Below, piece after piece: positions 49,494 through 59,965 of a stretch of 64,000 nucleotides of DNA; positions within the stretch are counted from its first letter, which is position 1; each line of letters begins with the position of its first letter. Source of the stretch: Triops longicaudatus (taxonomy: Eukaryota; Arthropoda; Branchiopoda; Notostraca; Triopsidae); contig JAGQDJ010000130.1 in the NCBI GenBank assembly GCA_022885665.1, forward strand, positions 89,818 through 153,817, read 5' to 3'. A model generated the notes under the pieces. It saw nothing but the letters and a program-made list of their open reading frames with translations. It was not told the origin of the DNA and searched no databases. The translations under genes were made by a program, and so were the position numbers.

Positions 49494-49671
49494 CCTACAT
49501 CCGCTCAAAATATAAGCAGACAAGCAAAAACGAACATGAAACAAGACTCGACCGTAAGGGGTCTCGCGTGTCCATTTGCTCGTTTGGAACCCAATTTCCG
49601 AGAAGTTGCGGTATGTACAACGAGAACTACTTCGAAGAGTTTTGCGGAGTACGTACAAGCAAATGTGTTAG
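49494..49671 (-). repeat. Dispersed repeat, copy 2 (inverted relative to copy 1)
   Basis: Homologous to 46,616-46,789 on the opposite strand. On the + strand one frame reads VHLLVWNPISEKLRYVQREL, which resembles the vWnP...VQR signature near the C-terminus of non-LTR retrotransposon reverse transcriptases. It is too short and diverged to assign to a clade. Sequence outside the 170-178 bp core does not match copy 1. Confidence 0.5.
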
Positions 49672-52135
49672 AGAGCGCGACTTGTGAAGGAAAAGATATG
49701 AATTCATTTTCAAATAGTCACTTTTCTGCTGAAGAAAGTTGTCAAGGAGTTCAACTCATACACAATAACGGTGCGAAAGCGAAATTTTCAGCCAAAATGT
49801 TATCTCTGAATTTTGTCGGAAATTTCGTGTTTGCGTTCAAAGTTGTACTCATCGCGGGGTAACTTTAAACATTTATGTCGGATATACAATCGGAAATATT
49901 CAATTTGCTTTCACTGCTTGAAATGCCATTGGTGTGACTTTCTAAACTAGGCTAATGTTTTTTCTTACAGAACAATAAGTTACTGTGTGTCTGAAACAAA
50001 AATTCTTTCAAGTGACTAAGTTGCCTCTGTGCAAAGGGCTGCAAGTGCTACAATATCAAAATTCGAAATCGTTGTGTCCTTCAGAAGTTTATATTCTGTT
50101 CACTCCACTTTTGCCCACTCTGTTGTTACTTGTTTTCCCTGTCCTTTCTTACTTCACGGGTCGATATTTCAAATAGTCTTTGATAAACACTTGATAATGA
50201 CATATACATCTCGCTTGGATGTAAATAAACAGTAGCCTAGCATAGAACGTTAAGCCGATGGCGATCCGAGTGGTGAAAGCATATAGAATAAACAAAAGGC
50301 ATATAGAAAAGCATATAGAATAAAACAAATTTCGTTAGAAATTACCCCCCCCCCCCTTTTCTGATTGGTAGTACAGTAGAACCTCTAGTGGCCGTTCTAG
50401 AACCTTACTTTGGCATAAGTGCTAATCAACACAACGACGTCAGAATAGCTCACAAGGACTGTCATTTTACCACGTAAATCTCAGCAAACCTTAACATTTC
50501 ATGTTGGTAATCTTGTTATCGTCTAGGAAATCTTCTGGAAGCGAACACCATAATTTGAGCGTTGCATGTCGCCGTTTTTGTGGTGTTCTTGTCTCCCAAG
50601 CTTCTGACCATGCCTTCGATTTCATTGTTACACACTGTAATCTAGTTTGCTTACTGACGCATTTGGTTAATATCCCTTTTCAATCTTACGAAATACGGAA
50701 ACCCTTACTCCTTTACTTGCTCTGCGCCACACTCAAGCTTTCCATACAATTTTACATCCCGAAAATAAAATCTTTTGTGTATTGCTACAACGAAGGCGAC
50801 CTTAGGAGCCATAACTTTTTGTCGCCGTCTCATAATCTAAGTTTCATGCGTATCGTTGGCTACCGTGGCTCGCTATACATGTCCCTCGTACTCGTTAGCT
50901 TCGTACTAAGTGCCCAACATTTCTTCCTGTAATCGCTTCAAAAAGCTAAAAACCTTTTCTTTTTCTTGCTTCGTGACTCGGATTCGTAACATGTTCGCAA
51001 TACAGAGCGTATTTTCCAATCCAGTTAGTTTGTCTCCCCCAACAACGACCGGAAATCTTAAAAGTACCTCTGGGACCTCCAGTGAGTTGAAATGTCAGAT
51101 TCTTGACAGCATCTGCCATGGCTAGATATTAGATTATTTGAAAAAAAAAAATGAATTTCGAAAAGCGTGGTGAATGATATATAACACTTGTAGAGCAAAC
51201 TTCCCGGAATACTGTCTTATATTGACCTCAACCAAGTTCTGAATCAAGACTTTTAAAAAATAAATAAATAAAGAGCCAAAAAAGGGAGAATAAACAAAAG
51301 AGAAGGAAATGCTTGAATAATACAAAAAGAACGAATTAAGGCAGTCACATTTAACATGGGGAGAAATCGTTGCCTAATATTGCAGGGATGGCGAAAATCA
51401 TCCACTAATTCTCTTGGTGGTGAAACCAATGACCGAATTAGTCTCATTGGACGCAAACACCGGACAAACAAGGCAGCGATATTCTTACATGGGTGGGTTG
51501 AGTTAACGGTCTTGGTAAAAATTTCTACATGATTACACAAGAACTGTGCGTTTTCTGCACAACCTTCGGGGATTCGCCTTGCTTAACAGACGAAATGATT
51601 TCAACTACTTCGGGGAAGTCAGGAAACGCAGCTGACTTCAATTTCGAGTGGATGGTGAAGTTGTTAACTACTACTTCAAACGAAGCTGGAAAAAATGCAA
51701 GGAAATCAATAAATACGAGCTAGGTACATTACAATGTAAGTACACCTAACAAAAAGTACACAAAAATTGAAAACTTCTGTGCTCGACTTTAAATACCATC
51801 GGATAAGGAGACGTACGGAAATTTTCAATGAAAAGGTCTTTGTGTTGAAGATTCTAGATAATTAATTTAAATCTTGTAACCCAACGAAAATTCTAACTCA
51901 ATTACTCATGCATTCCAACTACTTTCATTCGACAAAGACAAATTAAAACAAATAAATGTTCATGTCAAAATAAGAAAATAAAATCTGAACGTTAAATAAA
52001 GTACGCAAAGATAAAACACATAAAAATCTAATCAAAAGGCGCAAAATATAAGATTCACGAATACAATTAAAATACAATAGAGCAGGAAATGTGTGAAATA
52101 AGAAAACGTGGGTCTATAGAAGGCTTAAGTATGAG
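49672..52135. other. No gene recognised; includes a 12-nt C tract
   Basis: A + strand frame at 50501-50932 is open for 143 codons but shows no domain. A run of 12 C residues lies at 50,345-50,356. It is followed near 50,383 by ACAGTAGAACCTCT, which resembles a pogo/Tigger-type terminus without an identified partner. Confidence 0.45.
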
Positions 52136-52577
52136 GACCATACCCCAGTAAAAGGGTTACACAGTATGATAACAGAGCTACCTCTCAAAGTTTTCTGTCG
52201 GCTTTCTGGTTCCCTTGAGTACAATCAGGTAAAAGGGTGGAATACTAAAGAGTGATTCGCAAACCTACCTACCAGTGCAAGTGCTGTTACAAAGAGATCC
52301 CACCGGTTTACAAAGCACTTGTTCAGATCCACAAAAGGAAACAGGGCAGATATGGAGAGAAAGGGCCCCCCGTCTCTGGAATATTGTGTTCCCTTTGTGG
52401 AATTTTTCTGTAGTAGATTAGGAATGCCTACTTTAGGGTACGATGGGCAAGTCTGTGAACCCATTCCCTCCTACCTTCGCGTATACCCTCCACATCCTCT
52501 TGAGATGGAGAACGTAGGCAGAAAACTTTAACATTAGGACTGTTATCCTGGTGTGTAACCCTTATGCTGTGGACCAG
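52136..52577. mobile_element. Inverted-repeat element (MITE-like)
   Basis: The left arm (52,136-52,200) carries AAGGGTTACACAGTATGATA then ACAG ... CAAAGTTTTCTG. The right arm (52,513-52,577), read on the other strand, carries AAGGGTTACACACCAGGATA then ACAG ... AAAGTTTTCTG. The arms match over about 60 bp with substitutions and small indels. The element is about 440 bp and non-coding; frames across it are shadows. The exact termini and target duplication are not resolved, so the superfamily is unknown. Confidence 0.55.
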
Positions 52578-54339
52578 ACTAATAAATGACTACACTTAGC
52601 GAGCTATAGCTATCTAACTGTCAGAAACAATGAGTTATCGTCCATTTGAAAGTAAAATTTATTACTTCGCCGGCCGACAAAACCAGTAACAACCGCTTCT
52701 GGAACTTCGGCTACTATCATATCCTTCAGTTCCATAAAGCGGGGAGCGTAACCTCATCCGCCACTGTAAAAGCCAGAAAAACAGATCAAAATGCTGTTCT
52801 TAGGGGGAAAAAAAAGTACCAGTATTCAACGTGAACTTGGACGGCTGACATTTTTCCAAGACTTAAACGAGCCTTCCCGACTGAAGTCCAATCTATTTAA
52901 AACGAAAAGTACACACTAGAATGGGGAATCATGAAGAAAAGACTTTCTGTAGCAAAATTACACCATTTCAGTTGAGATTTGGATGCATTTTATGAAAAAA
53001 CAACAAAAAACATGACTTAGTAACATCTTATGACACATAAATGCCTCAATTTGGTACAACTTTAGTTCTCATGAAATTTTAGTAGCGTATAATGTCAAAT
53101 AAAGCCAAAAATTGAAAGTTTTAATGTTTCAATGTGAATTTTAAAGCTATTTTACCTTTTAGTGTGCTTCTGTTGATCAGGCAGTGTGGTTTGCACCGTT
53201 ACTTACTAGCTCCATAGATGGCAGCACTACCTGGAAAACACTCGCAGTCTCCGTTAACGGACAGGAATTGGCAAAAATAAGGAAAACGTCTTATCGGAAA
53301 AATGGCACGTTCAGAAATATTTTCTTGGAAAATTTGGGACGTTTTCGGATATGTGATGCTTAACAATAACTTCACTGGGAAACTTGATGCACAAGAATTA
53401 TGCAATCGTTTTAAGCGATACTACAACGTCGTTGTCCATTTGCCCTTCCTTTCAGTGCTGCTGTAAGGGCACTTGGGAACGGGGGGCAAGCACTGTAGCG
53501 GAAGGGCGCAACGTACGCAACTGTGTCTTCGAATTTTAGCAAAAGGCGACTGTGACAGATAGAGGATCCGATTTTTCCAGAAAGATGCTACAAGAGGATG
53601 AAAAGAAAAATAAGGTTAAAGCTTTTTCTGTAGATCTCTTTACAGTCATATTTTTTAGAACATAAATTAAGTCATTTCCTTTAAAGGAAATGAACACGCA
53701 CATTCAGTTCATCTATATTAATAATAGCACTAAAAAAAATTCGCAAAAATGTTATATATGAATTTTTGTCGTAAAATTTTTTGTTCGCGTTGAAAGTTCT
53801 ACCGGTTTGGGATAACTTTGAGTGCGCACTTGAAAAAATATAATACACATGACACCATGCAACTAAAATTTCAGTAAATTATTCGATTCTATGCGGTTTT
53901 CTAACAAAACAGTAATTATTGTTTCCTTACTTGGTTTTCTTTTGCTTCCGTACTTTTCAAAAATCCTCTGAAACAGACAAGAATAAGGAAGAAACGAGCT
54001 TTTTCGTTTTAATAATCCCAGCAACGTTATAATAAAACAGTAGGTCAGTAAACATGCGACCAACCTGGTTATAAGCGATGTTACGTTTGACCTTCTATCA
54101 TGTCTCCTCGCACCCAGGGACAAATGCTTTCACAGCTGTACAAGACTGGCAAATTGCATGCAACCATGGTATTCGCTTTGCTCCCAAGTATGCCTCAGAA
54201 GCTGCACAGTATCGTAAAAGAAACGCATTATACTCGTTAATTGCTGCCGGCTAGATACTCAGGTTCTACAGATCCAATTACACGGTAAAGCTGCTCGCAT
54301 TTTCCTAAAAACAAACGATTCTGTTGCATCTTGGATACT
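52578..54339. other. No gene recognised
   Basis: AT-rich DNA with frames below 90 codons. A perfect 22-bp palindrome lies at 53,672-53,693 (half-site TCATTTCCTTT). No RNA gene was seen. Confidence 0.5.
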
Positions 54340-54345
54340 TTTATT
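54340..54345 (-). other. Polyadenylation signal for SPRTN
   Basis: AATAAA on the minus strand, about 140 nt downstream of the SPRTN stop codon at 54,485-54,487. It is the first canonical signal that I found after the stop. Confidence 0.5.
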
Positions 54346-54484
54346 GTTTAATAATAGATTTTCTGCCAAATATGGACGCACATTTTACATCCTGTACAAA
54401 AACTCTCCATAATATCATAGATCACAGTCATGAATCCCGTTTAAAAAGTACTTCATTGTTTTGTGAGAGAAAAAAAAGAAAACA

Positions 54485-55767
54485 TCATTTGTTCAAACAA
54501 GAATCTAAATGGGAATTGATCGCAGATTCGAGAATTTTAGCACTACAAACAGGGCAATTCACCAAAGACATTGGAGCTTGAGATATTTGAGTAGAAGTAG
54601 TCGAATCCGTTGAATCAGTAGTGCCTAACACAAATCCACGGCCAGAAAACGGAACGACCGCATTAGCAGTCCGCGACTTCACGTCAGGCGGTTTGCTTTC
54701 GTTGCGGGTCCGACTACTAACAGAGGGCGTGGCTTGATTTTGACTGGATTGTGAGGTACTGGCTTGGGAAGACTCGGTTAAATCAATTAAAGCTTCCTGA
54801 GATGCGCTTGTTGACGCTTTCGGTGTTACAAACGAACGAATGTCTTTCATCTGCAGCTTTTTACCTTTGTCCGTACCTTAGAAACCAGAGAAACGTCTAA
54901 CAATCGGCCAATTAGCAAAATTAGAATCAATACTTCGCACGTTCTCCTTGGCTTTGCGTTTTTGGCCATAATTTTTGGGTTCTTTGATCTTGGTATACGT
55001 TCCTCCGCATGCCATTTGATGATCTTTCCACCAAAAATCGTTCGGACCCGGTGCTCGGTTCATGGATCGCTTTACTAGCCCATAATACGGCGGACGGGAT
55101 TGGCAGGGACCGGAACATTTCCACCAATGTTGTTTGTACAACCGGACTTCATCGTGAAATGAGTGATAAATCTGCACAATAATACAAAAGATAGACTCCA
55201 ATAGCGATATTTCTTCAATAAAACTTCATAAGTCAAGTTTTTGTCGTCTTACAGTAATTTTCGTTTTAGCAACTCGGTTAATACGCTCCATGTGACTTTG
55301 AAATTCCGGACCATGTCCTTCACGATCTCGGTTATTTTGCGTGACGAACAAATAGGCGTGGATCATTTCATGCTACGATACATTGGAGAGTTAGCGAAAA
55401 TTCTAGTTTTTTTTCGGTAAGTTTTTCTACTAGAAGTGTTTCGACTAAATCGCGTCGAGGACGGAGTTTCAACAACGGCACGCTCAAGCTAATGGAGCAG
55501 AGCCCTCCTCTGCCTTCATATCGACACAAGCCAGCGCATCTGCATAAAAATTGGTTTTAAGTGGAAAGAAGCGCTTAGGAATGACAGCTTTTACAGAGTC
55601 ATCCTTGAACTCCATTTAACTTCCACTCCATCCAGTTTGCCCCAAAAGTACTCCCCGTTGAACTGAATAAAAAGAGCATAGATATCAGGGGTAGGATCTA
55701 AGACTTCCCATTCTTCTGCAACAGGAGAGCTCGTGCTTGGAAGACTAATCTTCGAGTCCAAATTCAT
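54485..55767 (-). CDS. SPRTN: SprT-like DNA-protein crosslink repair protease (SPRTN/DVC1), 5 exons
   Basis: SPRTN is a DNA-dependent metalloprotease that cleaves proteins crosslinked to DNA in the nucleus and recruits p97/VCP. Exons (minus strand): 55767-55595, 55539-55431, 55372-55253, 55171 to about 54902, 54850-54485. The first three introns are 55, 58 and 81 bp with correct phases. Residues 1-58 carry LDPTPDIYALFIQFNGEYFW and VEVKWSSRMTL; next come CAGLCRYEGRGGLCSI and LLKLRPRRDLVETLL. The zinc site is HEMIH at 95-99 with the third His in GHGPEF at 114. A zinc-binding domain follows (WWKCSGPC ... DHQMACGGTY). The last exon carries an LIDLTE motif (245-250), a p97-binding SHP motif FSGRGFVLG (292-300) and a C-terminal UBZ4 finger, CPVC ... 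HLDSC. The protein is about 345 aa, shorter than vertebrate SPRTN, and I see no PCNA-binding PIP box. The exon 4-5 junction is uncertain: a TAA lies in frame between the two parts. The best fit is a 51-bp intron with a weak GTTAGA donor. The gene is head to head with the SLC25A51-like gene. Confidence 0.94.
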
Positions 55768-56853
55768 TGTCTAGAAAGAATACATAAATTAGAATTTTTC
55801 CAGTGTTTTCTTTCAATTTTCTTACCATCCTTTCTTGGTTTAAAAAGCAATCAGCCTTAGCTACTAATTAGAAAAAACTGTACGTAAAAAGTCACTCCTG
55901 TTCACGCTCTGCTGTTATTTTTGTAAATTTTTTCTCGCGAAGAACATTAATTATGTTTCTGCCTAAGGAACACTTTTTAGGCCGGAAGCAAAATTCCTCA
56001 AAAACAATGCATCATCTACTACTGGACCTTACGGGCCATTCACACTGGGAGCATAAGAGCTTTTCCCAAGCTATCCCATGCACCGTGGGCCAATCTATTG
56101 CCAGTTGACTTTCACAGACGGCACAAATTAATTAGAACAATTTTATAAGTTAGAACAGCAAGTAATTTTTATGTTTTACGGCTCCGTTCTTTTAAACAAC
56201 ACATAAAAGATAGTTAGAACCCGTGGAAGCTTATTATTTTCAGAGGCGGACTGGCTAGCCAGCGCCCCATGCGGGAATTTTGAGACCGGCCCCACAAAGC
56301 TTTCCAAACATTATTACGAATAAGAAAGCCCCGAGTTTGCCACTATGCCACAATGGCCAGTCTCCACCTGATTTTTTTTTTTTCCATCCCTGTTAGGCCA
56401 CTGAGTAGGCCTTCTGTTCTTATGCTGGCAGTGTGAAGAGTCCCTTAAAGAGTCAAGGTAGCGTTGCAGTTCAAGTTTCAAATTTTCGGCATACTGAAGA
56501 ATAGCACAGATTGCATGTTTATGGCTTAGTCCCTCCTCCTATTTCATCCTTCTCCACTCTCTATTGTTTACATTTGATTTTCTTAGACTTTTCAGTAGTT
56601 TTTCTCGAAAGTTTGCCCATTTACTATGCTAGAATCTTTAGTAACTAAGCGCTTTATTATTTGACGCTGGCTTACACAACTGTCACAGTGCAATTAGGTA
56701 AATAATCCACATTTTGTTGACTAAGTTCCTAATCTATTTTTAGATCTCATGAGCACCTGTCACTTGACACCCTTACATTTTAGAAACACAATTAATTTCC
56801 AAACTAATTTCTGTTTCCAGGTACTGCAGATGATTCTTTAAAAACGTAGCAAA
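55768..56853. promoter_or_regulatory. Divergent intergenic region between SPRTN and the SLC25A51-like gene
   Basis: About 1.1 kb separates the two start codons, so this region must hold both promoters and 5' UTRs. A TTTCTGTTTCCAG acceptor ends at 56,820, just before the carrier's first coding exon, suggesting a 5' UTR intron for that gene. No clear TATA box or other core element could be chosen by eye. The middle is occupied by an old MITE (56,031-56,446). Confidence 0.5.
56031..56446. mobile_element. Old inverted-repeat element (hAT-like MITE) in the divergent intergenic region
   Basis: The left arm (56,031-56,060) contains TTCACACTGGGAGCATAAGA. The right arm (56,416-56,446), read on the other strand, contains TTCACACTGCCAGCATAAGA. 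The arms match over about 30 bp with a few mismatches. The interior of about 350 bp has no coding capacity. No target duplication could be identified, so boundaries are approximate and the hAT assignment is tentative. Confidence 0.5.
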
Positions 56854-57896
56854 ATGCCTGAGAAGATTTTTGGTAAAAAAAAAGCGTTAAACAAAAACAA
56901 TTAATAAGTTTTAAAAAATAACATATTAGAGAAAATTCCTATACCTCGGCCAGAATGGCGAGAATTCATGTGCGGATGGGGTGCTGCCTTCGTCAACATC
57001 ACCCTAACTTACCCCATCAACAAAGTCATGTTTCGACAAGTAAAATATAAATGCATATATTAGATCTTCTAATTTTAATTTTTATATTGTATTTTATTTA
57101 ATCATTCGTGCTATTACTTTGTTTATTAATTTTTGTTATTTTCAAGATGCTTCACGGATTGCACACAGACCAGGCTATTAAACAGCTTAAAACTGAAGGT
57201 TTTCGCTACCTTTACCGTGGAATTATCCCTCCTCTGTGCCAAAAAAGCATATCGGTTTCAATCATGTTCGGCATGTACGACCATTACCAAAAACTGTTCT
57301 CTCACTACGCCCCTAGCGTCGACGTAAGCACGCGGAAACACATGTCGGCCGTCTTGGCTGGGTCAACGGAAGCCCTGCTCACTCCTTTCGAACGTATCCA
57401 GATGTTGTTACAAGATCGTCACTTTCACAACCGTTTCCGGAACACGTTACATGCCTTCGAAGAACTGAGACATTTCGGTTTCCGGGAATATTACCGAGGC
57501 TTCGTGCCTATAGCTTTGCGGAACGGTTTAAGTAATGCCATGTTCTTCGAATTCAGGGAAGTGTTGTCAAATCGGCTGCCCAAATCGGATCATTGGAGCG
57601 GGAAAATATTTTTTGATTTTGTTACGGGCGCACTAGTGGGCGCGTTTATTAGTACTGTGTTTTACCCAATTAATATCCTAAAAACGCACATGCAATGCAC
57701 CTTAGGAGGACCGTTTCATAATTTATTTGAGGTTTCCCGACAAGTTTATGAAGAAAGAGGTCGGTCGCTGCGTAAAATGTTTTACGGCGTGCATGTGAAT
57801 TATACTAGGGCGTTGTTGAGCTGGGGAATTATTAATACGTCGTATGAATTGTTTCATAGGGTCTTATTTAGGCAGCCGCATGTGAAAAAGGATTGA
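56854..57896 (+). CDS. SLC25A51: Mitochondrial carrier, SLC25A51/MCART1 type (mitochondrial NAD+ transporter), 3 exons
   Basis: SLC25A51 and its close paralogue SLC25A52 import NAD+ across the inner mitochondrial membrane. Exons: 56854-56872, 56930-57039, 57147-57896, with introns of 57 and 107 bp; phases 1 and 0 match. The protein is 292 aa, the normal size. Three mitochondrial-carrier repeats are visible: YPINKVMFRQ (P35), TPFERIQMLLQ (P123) and FYPINILKTHMQ (P217). The non-canonical first and third motifs (PIN instead of PxD/E) are typical of the MCART subfamily. Other family signatures are YRGIIPPLCQK, EYYRGFVPI, RNGLSN and LLSWGIIN. The start codon at 56,854 gives MPEKIF and is preceded by a probable 5' UTR splice acceptor. 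The open frame upstream of 57,147 is intron read-through and not coding. No strong AATAAA was found close to the stop. Choice between the two paralogues is not meaningful outside vertebrates. Confidence 0.93.
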
Positions 57897-58791
57897 GAAT
57901 TAACGTTGAGCTTATAAGCTGTAATTTCTATTTGGAGACTAAGTGTGATCGGTTCGTTTTGTTCTGGTTTCTTATGTTGGATATAAATCACAAGTTTTGT
58001 GTGAAACTTAGAACAAGAATTGTATAACTCGGCAATAGAGAGCTTTTCTTCAAGTTTTACGGATCTCATAAATACCAAAATAACGTAATAATATGAATAT
58101 TAAGAGATATGCCATTTAAGGACCTGGTATACACAACTTTCAGCATTTTATATATTTTTTTTTTTTTTAAGATAAGGACATAATTTCCACCGTGGAGGCT
58201 AGGCCTCTTATTGTAGCTAACAGCAAAAGTTGAATGAAGTCAAATAGAAATTTTGGATAGAGGCACAACCCAAATATTGTCATTAAAAACCTTAAAGTTT
58301 CAGATACGATATGACAAAAAGTATCTGACCGATTTCGTTTCTTTTCATATGTAAAAATTTCAAAACATCGAACCTAGTTCATCAGTTTGCCTGATTTACA
58401 TTTTTCTGTATAATAAAAAGTAGCAAAAATCAACCGTAATTTAGAAATTTAGCAAAAGCTTTTGTACAAAAATCAAGCCGGTCCACTAGATATGTACAAC
58501 TCTAACATTACTGTCGAAACAGTTTCTTTGATTTTTTAACCATTTTTCCAGCGTGATGTATGAAAATTCGCATGCTATTTTCCGTAAGGGGTTTGTGTAT
58601 ACCGGGGCCTTAATCATGCCTCAGTTTCGTAACTGCATTTTTAGACATCCGGCCATTGGTTGACAGGTGACGTAATTACTTTTGATTTTAGATTGTGAGC
58701 AATTGAAAAGAATTACATTATTTGGGTAAACAGAAGCAAATATTAAGGGAACTTGAGATGTTTTGGGATAGTTTTGTCGGTATGCTTTAAC
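57897..58791. other. 3' flank of the SLC25A51-like gene, no other gene
   Basis: About 0.9 kb of AT-rich DNA. The only canonical AATAAA noted before the hAT relic is at 58,412, about 515 nt past the stop; TATAAA and CATAAA variants occur closer. No coding sequence is seen. Confidence 0.5.
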
Positions 58792-59635
58792 CCGTTCTTC
58801 TCAATAGTGGATAAATTACCCGAAAGTGTATGAAAGTCGTGTGGATTTGGATAACGGAGCCTATCTGAAGAAAACTTGAAATAAAATTCCTTTAAATGTG
58901 CTTATGTGAAGATTTTTTCTTGCAAGAACTGAAATATTAAAATAGCATTCGTCTTACCCAGAAACTTAAATAAAGTAAAGTAACTTTACTTACAGTAAAG
59001 TTACATATAGTGATAATTAAAGCAAATTGTCAATAAATTTTACAAAGCATTCTTGCAAAATTTATCACGCGTGAGAAAACTTTCGTTAGAGAAACCCTTT
59101 CGAAAGTTAGCTTTAAGTGTGCAGTAAAACAACTTTAGTGTCTTGATCAAAACACGAGTAATATCTGCCAGTTAGTTTTGGAATAATCACCTGAGAAATG
59201 GAGACAATTTGCATAGGCTGCAACTCCATTACTGATCGAAACATTCGAGGTTTGTTCTCGTTAAAAAGATCCTTAAAACGGCTCAAACGAACTTTCAAGC
59301 CAAATTCTTAAATTATTGTTTTCCCAAAAGAACCTTCAATGTGAGGTTTTTCTAATGAATTTACTCAGCAAACTTTCTTCGAAATTCTCGATGTTCTGTA
59401 TTATGCGTTACTATCCGAAACCTTACTGTCGAAAACTTACGAGTAAATGTTGAATATTTTGTGCAAAATTGCCTGAACCATTTAGCATGTATCCCTCCGT
59501 TATCGTTCAGTTAGGTACACCGTAATTGTAATCTTAATTTTTATTTTATTATTTGTATTTTGGAAATTAGTTGGGTATTGAAGGCTGATTTATAGATGAT
59601 TTTGGGACATGAGCGAAAACTATGGAGAAGCACTG
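58792..59635 (-). mobile_element. hAT-like non-autonomous element, left copy (inverted)
   Basis: Read on the minus strand, the element starts CAGTGCTTCTCCATAG at 59,635. It ends at 58,792, where the + strand reads CCGTTCTTCTCAATAGTGG. Its interior aligns with the right copy over several hundred bases. Shared blocks include GCTAAATGGTTCAGGC, TTTTTAACGAGAACAAA, TGTTTTGATCAAGACA, TTTTCTTCAGATAG and TAAATTACCC. The ends resemble the CAGTGCTTCTCAA start of many hAT elements. Flanking 8-mers do not match, so the target duplication is lost or the ends are eroded. The minus-strand frame at 59113-59298 lies in the conserved part but is not recognisably transposase. Confidence 0.6.
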
Positions 59636-59705
59636 GTCTAGCCAGTCTTCTTGACACGTGTCCTAATTTATGAGGCTTAAATAATGCGGAACGATTAGAA
59701 TAAAG

Positions 59706-59926
59706 CAGTACTTCTCAATAAAATTTTTCACGAATACATTACATATAAAGAAAAATAGGTAAAATATGTTTTGTGGTACCGCGCACCTAACCCCCACTCC
59801 TCGGTAGAAGGTATTGAACTGCCCCCATGACGAAATTGTAGTTCCGCCGCCACTGTACTCGAGTACCAAATTTGTGTACCTAGTTGAATAATAGGGAGTT
59901 ACACGCTAAATGATTCAGGCGATTTT

Positions 59927-59965
<39 letters not shown>

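Noticed and set aside
55172..55201. Methionine start at 55,201 for the SPRTN zinc-domain frame
   Set aside because: It is intronic. The TTGTGCAG acceptor at 55,172 joins this exon to the catalytic HEMIH exon in the correct phase.
57108..57146. In-frame upstream extension of the carrier exon with a hydrophobic MLLLCLLIF start
   Set aside because: It lies inside the 107-bp intron. The true upstream exons (56,854-56,872 and 56,930-57,039) encode the conserved first carrier repeat.
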